Assembly (NCBI GenBank): GCA_947476145.1
Contig: CANJPH010000008.1
Span: forward strand, 1 to 64,000
Source: Bacteroidota bacterium
GTDB lineage: Bacteria > Bacteroidota > Bacteroidia > Chitinophagales > Chitinophagaceae
Length of the DNA: 64,000 nucleotides
Direction: 5' to 3'
In this document: positions 16,824-26,939 of the stretch, piece after piece
Layout of the letters: every line of letters starts with the position of its first letter
How positions within the stretch are numbered: the first letter of the stretch is position 1
Notes under the pieces: generated by a model
Seen by the model: only the letters and a program-made list of their open reading frames with translations
Databases searched by the model: none
Told to the model about the DNA's origin: nothing
Position numbers and translations under genes: made by a program

Positions 16824-19800
16824 ATGAGTAAAAAAATCCTTGTGAGTGTGTGTGCATTTTTAATGACTATTATGGTCGGGTATGCACAAACAGTTACCGT
16901 AACTGGAAAGGTTATCGACGAAAAAAATGCGCCTGTTGTTGGAGCTAGTGTCTTAGACAAGAGCACTAAGAAAGGAACAAGCGCAAGCAATGATGGTAGC
17001 TTTACAATCTCAGTAAAAAAAGGAGCTACATTAGTTATTTCAGCATTAGGCTTTGAAGCAACTGAAGTAGCTGCTAACGGCACTAACTTAACTATTAAAT
17101 TAACTTCTGACGTTAAAGCTTTGGCTGATGTAGTTGTAACTGGTGTGGGCGCTGCTACTTCTAAAAAGAAGTTAGGGGTTGCTGTGGAATCAGTAACACT
17201 TTCAAATCAAGTTAAAGTGGCAACTGGTGATGTTGGTCAACAATTAGTTGGTCAAATTGCCGGTGCGCAAATACAAAGTACCAATGGTACTCCAGGCCGT
17301 CCCCTTCAAATTTTATTGCGTGGTATTAACACTGTTCAAGGTGGTACTTCACCAATGATCTTGATTGACGGTATTGAAGCGCGTGCTACAAGTTTAAACT
17401 CTATTGACGTAAATATTATTGAAAGAGTAGAGGTAGTACAAGGTGCTGCTGCTGCTTCTTTATATGGTGCACAAGGTGCGAATGGAGTAATTCAATTGTT
17501 TACTAAAAAAGGTAAGCAAGGAAAAATGAATATTGAGTTTAGCTCAAGTACTACTTCAAATGAATTATTAAACATTGGTGGTTTAGCGAAAGCACAAAAT
17601 CATGCATTTGTAACCGATGGTTCAAACAACGTTTTAACAGGTGCTGGAGCAATTATGGTATTGGATCCAAAAACATTAGTGTTTAATGGGGACGTTCAAT
17701 ATAACTCATTAGGTGTGCAAGGTCTTGCGGGGGCTGCTTACACAAGTATCCAAAACAAACCTTACAATGCGAACTTAAAGTATTATGATCACTATAAGCA
17801 ATTATTAGGAGCGGGATATGCACAAAATGCTTCTTTAACTATTTCTGGTGCAGGTCCAAAATCTGATTATTTATTTTCTGGTTCTACGAACTTGCAAAAT
17901 TCAAACTTTGTTAATAACGGAGATTATCAACGTTCTAACTTAACAAGTAAGATTGGATTAGAATTAGCAAAAGGTTTAAAGTTTACGACCACTACTCAAT
18001 TGGTTTACACAAAGAATACTTTGAATGACCAAACAGGTAGAAGTGTGTTTTTTGCATTAAACAATGCGCGTCCATTTGTTGACTTTACACAAAAGGATTT
18101 AGATGGTAACTATGCAACCTTTTTTGGTGCTGCAGCAGGTGTAAACCACTCTAACCCTTTTTATACGAATCAATATTCTAGAACTTTGATTGAGAAAATT
18201 GATGTAATCCAAAACTTTAACTTAAACTACAGATTACCTAAGTTCTTAGAATTGGATGCTAAATATGCAATCAACTATTCTAATACGAATACCAACTATT
18301 ACTACGACGATCAGGCTGGTAATGCCAATGCGGTATTACAAAATAGATTCACTAGTAACTATAACCCTAATAGTTCTTCAAACGGAACAACAACAGGGGA
18401 GATTGATAACTACGTAAATAGAACTGTTTTCCAAAACTTTATTGGAACAGCTACATTTAGAACAGATTTCAAAAATGATTTCAATATTGATATTCCTTTA
18501 AAGACATCTACTACGGCAGCATTTGATTACCGTAATAGTTATTATAAGGCTTATGGATCTTATGCGTTTGATGGTCCAGGTTATGCACCTTGGAACTCTA
18601 CGCAAGCTGCAAACTATAGAGTGTTTACAGACTATGTGGAGCCATTTGTTACTTATGGTGTTTTAGCAAACCAACGTTTTGATTATTCTGATTTTGCAGG
18701 ATTCTCAGTGGGTGTAAGAAGTGACTATTCTTCTGCATTCGGTTCTGGTGCGACTGCACAAACTTTCCCAAGAGGGGATGCATTCTTAGCTTTACATAAA
18801 TTGAAACCATTTGAATATCTTAAATTAGATAGATTCATCAATGAGTTCAAATTAAGAGCTGGTTATGGTGAGGCAGGTATTCAACCAGGTGCGTTCCAAC
18901 GTTTCCCTGTATTGAGTGCGGTTAACCTTGGAGCAAATAGTGATTTCGTTTCTCCAATTACAACGCCTAACAAAAACTTATCAGTGGAATTGTCAAAAGA
19001 AACTGAATATGGTGCAGACTTAGGATTCAACTTATTTAATGGTAAATGGTTTAAGACAGCAAATGTTTCTGCAACATTATGGAACAGAGAAACCGTAAAT
19101 GCCATTTATAGTGTAGACGCTGCGCCTTCAACAGGTGTGGGTGGAACATTAGACAATGCATTTGGTTTAAAATCTAATGGTGTACAAGCATCATTAAACT
19201 TGAATGTATTTTCAGGTAAAGATTTCACTTGGGATTTCATCACGAACTACTCTCAACAAACTTCAGAAATTTCTTACGTAAAAGGACCTCCAGTAGTTAT
19301 TACTTCAGGTGCAGGTAGCGTAGGTATTACTTTGAAGCAAGGGTATAAGATTGGTCAATTCTTTGGATTTAGAATGATGAAGTCTTTAGATGAAATTAAT
19401 CCTTTAACTGGAACTGCTTTCATTCCTGAAGCAAGCCGTAGCTTGTACGAAGTAGTGAGTACTAAAGTAGGTGGAAACTGGGTTGTTAATAAAGCAACTA
19501 AACAAGCTGTTGCATTACCAGGTCAATATAGTTTAGGTGATCCAAATCCTAAATTTAACATGAGCTTCATCAACAACTTAAACTATAAGAACATTGTTAC
19601 TTTAAGTATGCAGTGGGATTGGGTAGCAGGTGCACACTTATATAACCAAACTAAGCAATGGATGTATCGTGATGGTATTCACCATGATTATGATAATCCA
19701 ATTACTATTGACGGTCAAACAGCTGCGTATACTGCTTTCTATCGTAGTATGTATGCTGGTGGTGCTGCAAATGGTACTAAAAACTACTTCTACGAAGATG

Positions 19801-20042
19801 CAAGTTTCACACGTTTAAGAAATTTATCAGTTGGAATTGACTTAGCTAAAGTTGTAAAAATGAAAGCATTTAGTCGTTTACAATTGGTATTATCAGGTCG
19901 TAACTTAGTAACTTTCACTCCGTACACTGGTATGGATCCTGAGGTTAACTATTCTACTAACTCTGCATTTGATCGCGGTTTAGATCACAACACAATTCCT
20001 AACACTAAACAATATACTATTGGTTTGAATGTTGGATTTTAA
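16824..20042 (+). CDS. SusC/RagA family TonB-linked outer-membrane protein
   Basis: Outer-membrane TonB-dependent importer of 1072 residues that forms a lidded pore with a SusD lipoprotein. A signal peptide (about 1-21) is followed by a carboxypeptidase-regulatory-like domain (22-95, VTGKVIDEKNAPVVGASV), a TonB-box-like segment DVVVTG, the plug (about 115-230, with LLRGINTVQGG, PMILIDGIEA and RVEVVQGAAAASLYG) and a 22-strand barrel ending in aromatic residues (GLNVGF). The partner susD gene begins 26 bases downstream. No glycoside hydrolase, sensor or regulator gene flanks the pair, so the substrate is unknown and need not be a glycan. The 268-base gap upstream holds the pnp terminator and A+T-rich sequence, with no recognised operator. 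Confidence 0.95.
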   Translation: MSKKILVSVCAFLMTIMVGYAQTVTVTGKVIDEKNAPVVGASVLDKSTKKGTSASNDGSFTISVKKGATLVISALGFEATEVAANGTNLTIKLTSDVKALADVVVTGVGAATSKKKLGVAVESVTLSNQVKVATGDVGQQLVGQIAGAQIQSTNGTPGRPLQILLRGINTVQGGTSPMILIDGIEARATSLNSIDVNIIERVEVVQGAAAASLYGAQGANGVIQLFTKKGKQGKMNIEFSSSTTSNELLNIGGLAKAQNHAFVTDGSNNVLTGAGAIMVLDPKTLVFNGDVQYNSLGVQGLAGAAYTSIQNKPYNANLKYYDHYKQLLGAGYAQNASLTISGAGPKSDYLFSGSTNLQNSNFVNNGDYQRSNLTSKIGLELAKGLKFTTTTQLVYTKNTLNDQTGRSVFFALNNARPFVDFTQKDLDGNYATFFGAAAGVNHSNPFYTNQYSRTLIEKIDVIQNFNLNYRLPKFLELDAKYAINYSNTNTNYYYDDQAGNANAVLQNRFTSNYNPNSSSNGTTTGEIDNYVNRTVFQNFIGTATFRTDFKNDFNIDIPLKTSTTAAFDYRNSYYKAYGSYAFDGPGYAPWNSTQAANYRVFTDYVEPFVTYGVLANQRFDYSDFAGFSVGVRSDYSSAFGSGATAQTFPRGDAFLALHKLKPFEYLKLDRFINEFKLRAGYGEAGIQPGAFQRFPVLSAVNLGANSDFVSPITTPNKNLSVELSKETEYGADLGFNLFNGKWFKTANVSATLWNRETVNAIYSVDAAPSTGVGGTLDNAFGLKSNGVQASLNLNVFSGKDFTWDFITNYSQQTSEISYVKGPPVVITSGAGSVGITLKQGYKIGQFFGFRMMKSLDEINPLTGTAFIPEASRSLYEVVSTKVGGNWVVNKATKQAVALPGQYSLGDPNPKFNMSFINNLNYKNIVTLSMQWDWVAGAHLYNQTKQWMYRDGIHHDYDNPITIDGQTAAYTAFYRSMYAGGAANGTKNYFYEDASFTRLRNLSVGIDLAKVVKMKAFSRLQLVLSGRNLVTFTPYTGMDPEVNYSTNSAFDRGLDHNTIPNTKQYTIGLNVGF

Positions 20043-20068
20043 ACCTTAACAAATAAAAATTATCAGAT

Positions 20069-21712
20069 ATGAAGTATAATAAATTTTTAGTTGGAATATT
20101 AGGATTAACCTTAAGCTTAACAGCTTGTAAGAAAGATCTTGATATCTCAAATACTAACTTACCTACACCGGAGAGTGCTAAAACCGAAGCTGGTGTTCTT
20201 TCTTTTGCTCAAGGAGCAATCTATCGTAATGGATTTTACGATTTAAAATACTCAGATGGAGTATACGGCCGTTATTGGGCAGGTACCATAGGCTTCCAAG
20301 AATTAATGGGAGACATTATTGGTGCTGAAGCAGCTAATGCTTACATGAACCAAATTGGATGTCCTAACCAAGTTACATTGGATGATGGAACAGTGGTATT
20401 AAACCCTGCAAGTATCAAAACACAATATGCATTATGTCGTTATGTAAACCAAAATGCGCAAGGTGTGAGTAATACAACTAACTACCAATGGTCTTACATG
20501 TATAACATGATTACAGCAGCCAATGGGGTGTTGGATTTATGTAAAAGTGTAACCTTCTCTGGTACAGGTGCTGAGTCTAAAAAAGCAACTGTAAAAGCTT
20601 GGGCTTATTGGTGGAAAGGATATGCATATAGTCAAATTGGATCTATGTACTATGCAGGTATTATCCAAAACAAAACTCCTTCAGAAGCAACTACAAATGG
20701 TAATTATGTAACCAAAGAAGCCATCATTAATGAGGCGAATGCAAACTATGATAGTTGTGCTACTGCTTTAGGTTCAGCTTCAAGTGTTGCAGACTATACG
20801 GCAACCATTACAAAGTTGGTTCCATCTTTCTTACAAAAACAAAAGGGTGGTGCTTTAACAGTAGACATGTGGAAGCGTAATATTAACACCATGAAGGCAC
20901 GTAATATTTTAGTGAATACGCCAGTAGCTTCTATGACCACTGCTCAATGGAATACTATTTTAACGTTAACGAACGCTGGTGTAACTTCTACCGATTTGAT
21001 TTTCACAGCGCGTACTGACGCTGCGGGTTCTTTCATTGAAAACACAGTTGCTGATAAAACTTCACAATCAAGTGCCACAGGTTCTACAAATACGTATAAA
21101 TTAAGTGAGCGTTGGGTACAAGAATTCAGAACTGGAGATAAGCGTAAAGACAATAACGTATTAACATTGGCATCTGTTGGTTTATTTAATACTGACCGTG
21201 GTAATTCATTCAATACACGTTATACACTTAAGAATGGTGGTAATGCCTTAGCGGGTGTTATAACTTATTCAAACACGACTTCTGGTGCGAATGAAATTAC
21301 CATTGCTGCTACCTACGAAGAAAATGAATTAATGAAAGCAGAAGCTTTAATTAAAACTGGTGCTATAGACAATGGTGTTAAATCTATTGATGCTGTTAGA
21401 GCATACCAAGGTGCAGGATTAGCTGCAATTGCTACTGGTTTAACTTCAGCTGCAGCATATGAAGAATTAAGAGCTGAGCGTAGAATTGCTTTGGCTTTTA
21501 AAGGTTTATCTTTCTATGACGCGCGTCGTTGGGATATCATTGCTCCAGATAAGTCTCGTACTAACTGTGTAGTGGTTTCTTCTGCTGCAAAAGTGAATAC
21601 AAAAGCTACCATCGTTTATGGTTACTTAGATTATTGGGATGTTCCAGATAATGAGTTGGCATACAATCCAGCTGCTGCTGGATCGGCTCCAACGAAGAAT
21701 CCTAAACAATAG
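20069..21712 (+). CDS. SusD/RagB family surface lipoprotein
   Basis: Surface-exposed lipoprotein of 547 residues that captures substrate over the SusC pore. The signal LVGILGLTLSLTACKKD contains the lipobox, with Cys at residue 20. The N-terminal helices and TPR-like scaffold are compatible with SusD, and the C-terminal ELRAERRIALAFKGLSFYDARRWD is the family's most conserved block. The start is 26 bases after the susC stop, and the gene ends at a strong terminator (21747-21776), so the transcription unit is susC-susD only. The ligand cannot be predicted from sequence. Confidence 0.93.
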   Translation: MKYNKFLVGILGLTLSLTACKKDLDISNTNLPTPESAKTEAGVLSFAQGAIYRNGFYDLKYSDGVYGRYWAGTIGFQELMGDIIGAEAANAYMNQIGCPNQVTLDDGTVVLNPASIKTQYALCRYVNQNAQGVSNTTNYQWSYMYNMITAANGVLDLCKSVTFSGTGAESKKATVKAWAYWWKGYAYSQIGSMYYAGIIQNKTPSEATTNGNYVTKEAIINEANANYDSCATALGSASSVADYTATITKLVPSFLQKQKGGALTVDMWKRNINTMKARNILVNTPVASMTTAQWNTILTLTNAGVTSTDLIFTARTDAAGSFIENTVADKTSQSSATGSTNTYKLSERWVQEFRTGDKRKDNNVLTLASVGLFNTDRGNSFNTRYTLKNGGNALAGVITYSNTTSGANEITIAATYEENELMKAEALIKTGAIDNGVKSIDAVRAYQGAGLAAIATGLTSAAAYEELRAERRIALAFKGLSFYDARRWDIIAPDKSRTNCVVVSSAAKVNTKATIVYGYLDYWDVPDNELAYNPAAAGSAPTKNPKQ

Positions 21713-21746
21713 TCAATTAGAAAATCTATTTCTTTGGATTTATACA

Positions 21747-21776
21747 AAAACAAGACCCCTCGGGGTCTTGTTTTAT
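21747..21776 (+). terminator. intrinsic terminator of the susCD unit
   Basis: Perfect 13-base arms AAAACAAGACCCC / GGGGTCTTGTTTT around a TC centre (21747-21774), followed by ATTTTA. The flanking A and T runs make it usable on both strands. Confidence 0.9.
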
Positions 21777-21815
21777 TTTAGCCCTTCGTATCTTTATAAT
21801 ACTAAAATATTTAAC

Positions 21816-22523
21816 ATGCAAAAGGTAGTTGGCTTATTTCTATTGTTATTCATAGGTATGAATAGCAGTAAAGCACAGCAAAATTCAATTGGCACTACTG
21901 GTAAATGGGGTACTCAAATTTTTTTAAGTGATGTAAATGGCAAGGCATTTGAAAACAAATATGCCGATGTCGCTGGTAGTGCTTATTTTTTCCCTAACTA
22001 TAAATTTTCATCCATTGAAATGCGAGATGGAAAAAAGTTTATGGATATTAAGGCCAAATTAAATTTAGTGGAACATGAGGTTGAATTCATATCCGCGTCA
22101 ACCGTTGAGGGTTTTATCGGGAAGGGGTTGGTTTCAGTTATTAGTTTTAGTGACACCGTTCGCCAAGAAGTTAAAAAATATACTTTTCAATCCGGATTCC
22201 CAGGCATAGACAATCAAACGACCATTCACTTTTATCAAGTTTTAAGTAATGGTAAAGTCACTTTATTAAAGTCTATCAATAAAGCAATGGAAGAAAGGAA
22301 TAACGAGTTATCTGGTGAAAGGTCTAAAGAGTTTGTGTCCCGAGAAAATTGGTATATATATCAAAATGGGGTAATGAAAAGGGTTAAAAAAGACCAAGCG
22401 TTCTTTACGGACTTATTTACTGATAAAGCAGAAGCGTATGCTAAATATGTAAATGAAAATAAAGTGAGTTTCAAGAATGAGGATCAAATAGCCAAAATGG
22501 TTAACTTCCTCAATGCATTATAA
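21816..22523 (+). CDS. secreted protein of unknown function
   Basis: A 235-residue protein from the ATG at 21816; the frame is open from 21639, but that part overlaps the susD end and the terminator. The signal peptide MQKVVGLFLLLFIGMNSSKAQ predicts export to the periplasm. The mature part is beta-rich for about 120 residues, then more charged and helical (KSINKAMEERNNELSGERSKEF), and ends in a helical tail. I do not recognise a family or catalytic motif. It is 9 bases upstream of prmA, which suggests a shared transcript. Confidence 0.7.
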   Translation: MQKVVGLFLLLFIGMNSSKAQQNSIGTTGKWGTQIFLSDVNGKAFENKYADVAGSAYFFPNYKFSSIEMRDGKKFMDIKAKLNLVEHEVEFISASTVEGFIGKGLVSVISFSDTVRQEVKKYTFQSGFPGIDNQTTIHFYQVLSNGKVTLLKSINKAMEERNNELSGERSKEFVSRENWYIYQNGVMKRVKKDQAFFTDLFTDKAEAYAKYVNENKVSFKNEDQIAKMVNFLNAL

Positions 22524-22532
22524 TCCAACCCT

Positions 22533-23444
22533 ATGTCCAAAGAATATGTCCAAATAGCCTTTGATTTTGACAATCAAGAACAATTTGAGCTATTGGTAGC
22601 TCAGTTAGCAGACCTAGGCTTTGATGGCTTTAATGAGGAGGAATTGGCTACAGGAATAAATAATGGGGTAGGCATGAGTAGTGTGCTTGGGTCATCGGCC
22701 GGCTTAGGGGCTGGAGCAGGGCACTGCAAAACCTTTATTTTAAGAACCGAGTTTGAGACACAAGATTTACATAATGATTTAGAAATAATATTCAAACAGT
22801 ATAATTTAACCTATTCTAAATCAATTATTAAGGAAGAAAATTGGAATGCGATATGGGAATCTAACTTTGAGCCTGTAAGGGTGGATGATTTTGTGGGTAT
22901 TCGTGCTCATTTTCATCCTCAATTTGAACCTCAGGTACAATATGAGATTGAAATCACCCCTAAAATGAGTTTTGGAACAGGACATCATGGAACCACTTAT
23001 TCGGTGATCCAAATGATGTCGGAAATGGACTTTAAAGGCAAGAAGGTATATGATTTTGGGACTGGTACAGGGATTTTAGCCATTTTAGCCGAAAAATTAG
23101 GGGCTGCTAAGGTACTTGCCGTTGACAATGACGACTGGTGTATTGAAAATGCCTTAGAAAATACCCTTAACAATAATGGCAAGTCCATTACCATTAAAAA
23201 AGTGGAGTCTGCTATTCAAAACGATCACTTCGATATTATTCTAGCCAATGTAAATAGGCATATCATAGAGGCCAATATGCTTGAGCTTACCCAAGCCGGG
23301 GTAGCAGGGGGGCAATTGGTACTAAGCGGCTTACTTATTGAAGATCAAGCTGATATGATTCATTTAGCTACTCAAAATGGCTGGAATTTTCTAAGCCAGA
23401 AACAAAGGAATGGCTGGATTAGCCTTCTTTTTAATAGACCATAG
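22533..23444 (+). CDS. prmA: ribosomal protein L11 methyltransferase
   Basis: SAM-dependent methyltransferase that trimethylates ribosomal protein L11; 303 residues, cytoplasmic. The N-terminal L11-recognition domain (about 1-100) contains an insertion-like Gly/Ser/Ala stretch (about residues 45-66). The catalytic domain has PKMSFGTGHHGTT, the SAM motif YDFGTGTGILAILAEKLGA and the acidic VDNDDW. Post-motif ILANVNRHI replaces the usual NILA order with a related pattern. The gene lies 9 bases after the secreted-protein gene. Confidence 0.92.
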   Translation: MSKEYVQIAFDFDNQEQFELLVAQLADLGFDGFNEEELATGINNGVGMSSVLGSSAGLGAGAGHCKTFILRTEFETQDLHNDLEIIFKQYNLTYSKSIIKEENWNAIWESNFEPVRVDDFVGIRAHFHPQFEPQVQYEIEITPKMSFGTGHHGTTYSVIQMMSEMDFKGKKVYDFGTGTGILAILAEKLGAAKVLAVDNDDWCIENALENTLNNNGKSITIKKVESAIQNDHFDIILANVNRHIIEANMLELTQAGVAGGQLVLSGLLIEDQADMIHLATQNGWNFLSQKQRNGWISLLFNRP

Positions 23445-23514
23445 GCTATTAAATTGCATATGTTATCAAATCATTAATTTTTGGACTTATATTTGTATTT
23501 CCTAAACAGGATCT

Positions 23515-24156
23515 ATGAACGAATCAATACTAGTAATATTTGCATATTTAATAGGCTCTATACCCACTTCGGTATGGATTAGTAAGTATGTTTTTAACAT
23601 TGATATTAGAAACTACGGAAGCGGGAACGCAGGTGCCACGAATACTTTTAGGGTATTGGGTTCAAAATGGGGAAGCCTTGTGATGCTGGTTGATGTTTCC
23701 AAAGGGATATTAGCAACTTCCTTGTACATTATAATACCTTTCTATTTATCACATGAATTAGCCAGGACCAACTTCATGATCATTCTTGGATTAACTGCTG
23801 TGATTGGACATATTTTCCCTATTTGGGCTGAGTTTAAAGGTGGCAAAGGAGTAGCTACTTTACTAGGCATGACTATTGCCATTCAACCTATGGTGGCTTT
23901 ATTATGTTTAGTGGTGTTTGCTTTTACTTTACTTACGACACGTTTTGTATCCCTAAGCTCTATGTTGGCGGGTGTTGCTTTTATGGTACTTATCTTATTT
24001 ATTTTTGATGAGAGGGAGACCATGTATCGTTTATTTGCCATTATTGTGGCATTGATGGTGATTATTACCCACCAAAAGAACATTGGCCGCCTATTAAAAG
24101 GCACAGAGAATAAAGTGCCTTTATTCAAAAATAGGAGCAAATCGCAAGATGCTTAA
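23515..24156 (+). CDS. plsY: acyl-phosphate:glycerol-3-phosphate acyltransferase PlsY
   Basis: Integral membrane enzyme that makes lysophosphatidic acid from acyl-phosphate and glycerol-3-phosphate, the first committed phospholipid step. At 213 residues with about six membrane helices it has normal length. All three PlsY motifs are visible: SIPTSVWISKYVFNIDIRNYGSGNAGATN, which I read in two parts (IGSIPTSVW and the GSGNAGATNTFR active-site loop), then GHIFPIWAEFKGGKGVAT, and the third loop near HQKNIGRLLKGTE. A TATATTTG box lies at 23488-23495, 19 bases before the ATG. Confidence 0.95.
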   Translation: MNESILVIFAYLIGSIPTSVWISKYVFNIDIRNYGSGNAGATNTFRVLGSKWGSLVMLVDVSKGILATSLYIIIPFYLSHELARTNFMIILGLTAVIGHIFPIWAEFKGGKGVATLLGMTIAIQPMVALLCLVVFAFTLLTTRFVSLSSMLAGVAFMVLILFIFDERETMYRLFAIIVALMVIITHQKNIGRLLKGTENKVPLFKNRSKSQDA

Positions 24157-24250
24157 TTAGCTGATTTTCAATTATTTGTATCTTTTTATTGGTTTATTAT
24201 TTATACTAACTTAGAATTTAGTAACTTCGTCCTCCCTTAATATTTTTATT

Positions 24251-24919
24251 ATGACAGGTCCTCAGCATATTTTAGAGAAGTTGCAGTTGAAAGATGAGAA
24301 GAATTTACTGATCCAAGGGTTGCCTTCCTCAATAGAGAAACAATTCGCAAAATTAAATTACAATAAAAATATCACGCCTTTATTAAAATCAAGGAAGATA
24401 GATTATGCATTAATTTTTGCCATTAACCAGCTTCAGTTAAATAATATCTTAAAAGAAGTTTTCTCGGCTTTACATGTAGATAGTAAATTATGGATTGCAT
24501 ATCCTAAGACCAGTTCTAAGATCGTTTCTGATTTAAATAGAGATGCCAGCTGGGAGATTCTTTCAAAAAATGAATATGAAGCAATCCGTCAAGTTACTTT
24601 AGATCATGTATGGACGGCGATGCGTTTTAAGAAAGTAGACCAGTTACCAAATAAAAATAGAGCCTTTGTTGAATTTAAGGCAGCGGATATTAAAGTGGAT
24701 GATTTTGAAAAAAGAATCATTGCACTTCCAATAGAACTTGATAAAATTTTAGCTGCACACGATGAAGCGAGAGATTTTTTCAGCACCCTTTCTGTAATCA
24801 ACCAAAAGGAGTACCTAAGTTGGATTCAAGGGGCTAAAAAAGAGGAAACCAAACTAAAGCGTTTGGAAGCCACCTTGCAAAAATTATTAGCAGGGAAAAA
24901 CAATCCTTCTGAAAAGTAG
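24251..24919 (+). CDS. DUF3052-like / OmdA-like two-domain protein
   Basis: A 222-residue soluble protein. Residues 1-130 look like DUF3052: a helix-strand pattern with IDYALIFAINQLQL, and the block VTLDHVWTAMRFK. Residues 150-215 look like the YdeI/OmpD-associated (OmdA) domain, with LDKILAAHDEARDFFSTLS and YLSWIQGAKKEETKLKRLE. Both domains are of unknown biochemical role; OmdA-type proteins have been linked to bacteriocin tolerance in enteric bacteria. The fusion is assigned by eye. It is monocistronic, with a terminator at 24957-24987. Confidence 0.65.
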   Translation: MTGPQHILEKLQLKDEKNLLIQGLPSSIEKQFAKLNYNKNITPLLKSRKIDYALIFAINQLQLNNILKEVFSALHVDSKLWIAYPKTSSKIVSDLNRDASWEILSKNEYEAIRQVTLDHVWTAMRFKKVDQLPNKNRAFVEFKAADIKVDDFEKRIIALPIELDKILAAHDEARDFFSTLSVINQKEYLSWIQGAKKEETKLKRLEATLQKLLAGKNNPSEK

Positions 24920-24956
24920 GACCCACAATAAAATTGATTAGTTAGTAAGTATAACT

Positions 24957-24987
24957 AAAGCCGCTATGAAAGTAGTGGCTTTTTTAT
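24957..24987 (+). terminator. intrinsic terminator of the DUF3052/OmdA-like gene
   Basis: Stem AGCCGCTA (24959-24966) / TAGTGGCT (24973-24980) with one G-T wobble and a TGAAAG loop, then TTTTTTA. It overlaps the last codons of dnaG on the other strand. Confidence 0.8.
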
Positions 24988-26912
24988 TTATAAATCACTG
25001 TACCCAAAGTGGCGGTTAATTCCTTTTCAATGTCTTTTAAATGCTTGTGTATTTGCAAAAGCTGTAACTGATCGGCATCCTTGGCATTTTCTAAGTCGGC
25101 TTGATTCAAGTGAATCATTTTCTTAATTTTTCGAAGCTTAAAGTACAAGAGACTCTTATCAATCTCTAGCATGATATCTTTTTCTATCTCCTTTACTTTT
25201 ATGCCTAGTTTTTCATTCCATCTTGAACTTAACTCTTGCTCAGGTTCAAATAAGGTTACCACCCACTTTTGAATACGCTCATCCTCGTGGTATTGTAAGG
25301 TTTTTCCATTGGGCATTTTACCTTCATAGAACCATTTTTTATAGGCCTCCATTAAATATATCATATCTGGTTGCTCCAAGGGGAATCCTTCTATTGCATC
25401 AAATATATATTGGGCTATAAACTTGCTTTCCTCGTTTTTTTCAATGCCATTTTCAATAAGCAGTTTTATTAAATGCTTTTCGTGTGCTAAATCATGATCG
25501 GTAATTAAACCAAGGTTCGTATCCTCTGTTTCGGAAGTAGGGAAGCTAGGCATGAGTATAGCAGCCTCGTCATAAGACATTTTCTTCTCTTCCTTAACTA
25601 TTTTATCACGCTTAAACTTATTCACCAATTGTGTAAGCCCTGTTTCGTCAATGCGTAAAAGGGAGCTACACTTTCTTACATACTCTTGAAGTTTAGTAAA
25701 GTCCTCCGCCTTATTAATCTTACTTAGTGTCTCCGCAATTTGATTCACTAAAATATTTTTTTTATTTAAATCGGTCCCTACATCTTGCAATTGCACTTCT
25801 AATTGAAAGAGTACAAAATCCTTTTTATTACTTTGAACAAACGATCTAAATGCATCGGGTCCCACTTTGTTTACATAACTATCCGGATCCTCATTATCGG
25901 GTATCAACACTAATTGCACATTGAGTCCTTCTTCCAAAGCCATGTCTAGTCCACGCAATGCAGCTTTTATACCTGCACTATCCCCGTCATAAATTATAGT
26001 TAAGTTCTGTGTATATTTTTTGATGAGCCTTAGTTGGTCCATGGTTAAGGAAGTACCTCCACTCGCCACTACATTTTCAATACCTGCTTGGTGTAAACTC
26101 ACTACATCCGTATAACCTTCCACCAGTAAACACTCATCGTTACTATTAATGGAATTACGTGCAAAGTAAGAACCGTATAAGATCCTACTCTTTACATAAA
26201 TTTCATTCTCTGGTGTATTAATATATTTTGGAGACTTATCGTTTTTAGCAATTTGTCTTGCACCAAATCCAATAATTTTTCCAGTCGTATTATGTATGGG
26301 AAAAATAATACGGTCTCTATAATTGTCCTGCCATTCTCCGTTTCTTTCTACTACTAAACCTGTTCTTGCAAACAATTCAGGATTAAATTGATTTTGAATT
26401 AAGGCTTTTGCTAAGCCATCTCTTTCGGCAGGGTTGTATCCAATTTTAAATTTCTCCACAATGGGCTTTAAAAAACCTCTGTGTTGCATATAGCTTTGTG
26501 CAATGGTTTCACCCAATTCGGTTTCCCAATATTGTTTGGTAAACCATTCCATGGCAAAATGATTGATGGCATAAATACTATCGGCCACCTGTTGCGCTAT
26601 TTTTTGGGCAGGACTGGTTTCAGTTTCTTCTATTTCTATATCATATCTAGCCGCTAACCATCTTAGTGCTTCGACATAACTATACTTTTCATGCTCCATC
26701 AAAAATGTGATGGTATTACCGCTTTTGCCACAACCAAAACATTTGTAAATTTCTTTGGCAGGGGAAACCGTAAAAGAGGGAGATTTTTCGTTGTGAAAAG
26801 GGCAGTTGCCTATATAATTGGTACCTCTTTTTTTTAACTTCACAAATTCTCCTACCACATCAATAATGTCAATGCGGCTGGTAATTTGTTGAATGGTTTG
26901 CGAGGTAATCAT
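24984..26912 (-). CDS. dnaG: DNA primase
   Basis: Synthesises RNA primers at the replication fork; 642 residues. Residues 38-63 form the CHC2-type zinc-binding domain (CPFHNEKSPSF ... YKCFGCG). The core has IIGFGARQI, then the Toprim domain with LLVEGYTDVVSLHQAG, containing the catalytic Glu, and IYDGDSAGIKAA, containing the metal-binding Asp residues. A long C-terminal helical region (about 430-642) should contact the DnaB helicase. The gene begins 27 bases after the STAS protein gene and shares its promoter. Confidence 0.95.
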   Translation of the reverse strand: MITSQTIQQITSRIDIIDVVGEFVKLKKRGTNYIGNCPFHNEKSPSFTVSPAKEIYKCFGCGKSGNTITFLMEHEKYSYVEALRWLAARYDIEIEETETSPAQKIAQQVADSIYAINHFAMEWFTKQYWETELGETIAQSYMQHRGFLKPIVEKFKIGYNPAERDGLAKALIQNQFNPELFARTGLVVERNGEWQDNYRDRIIFPIHNTTGKIIGFGARQIAKNDKSPKYINTPENEIYVKSRILYGSYFARNSINSNDECLLVEGYTDVVSLHQAGIENVVASGGTSLTMDQLRLIKKYTQNLTIIYDGDSAGIKAALRGLDMALEEGLNVQLVLIPDNEDPDSYVNKVGPDAFRSFVQSNKKDFVLFQLEVQLQDVGTDLNKKNILVNQIAETLSKINKAEDFTKLQEYVRKCSSLLRIDETGLTQLVNKFKRDKIVKEEKKMSYDEAAILMPSFPTSETEDTNLGLITDHDLAHEKHLIKLLIENGIEKNEESKFIAQYIFDAIEGFPLEQPDMIYLMEAYKKWFYEGKMPNGKTLQYHEDERIQKWVVTLFEPEQELSSRWNEKLGIKVKEIEKDIMLEIDKSLLYFKLRKIKKMIHLNQADLENAKDADQLQLLQIHKHLKDIEKELTATLGTVIYK

Positions 26913-26939
26913 GGGAGCGAAAATAGCTAATATTGGGGG

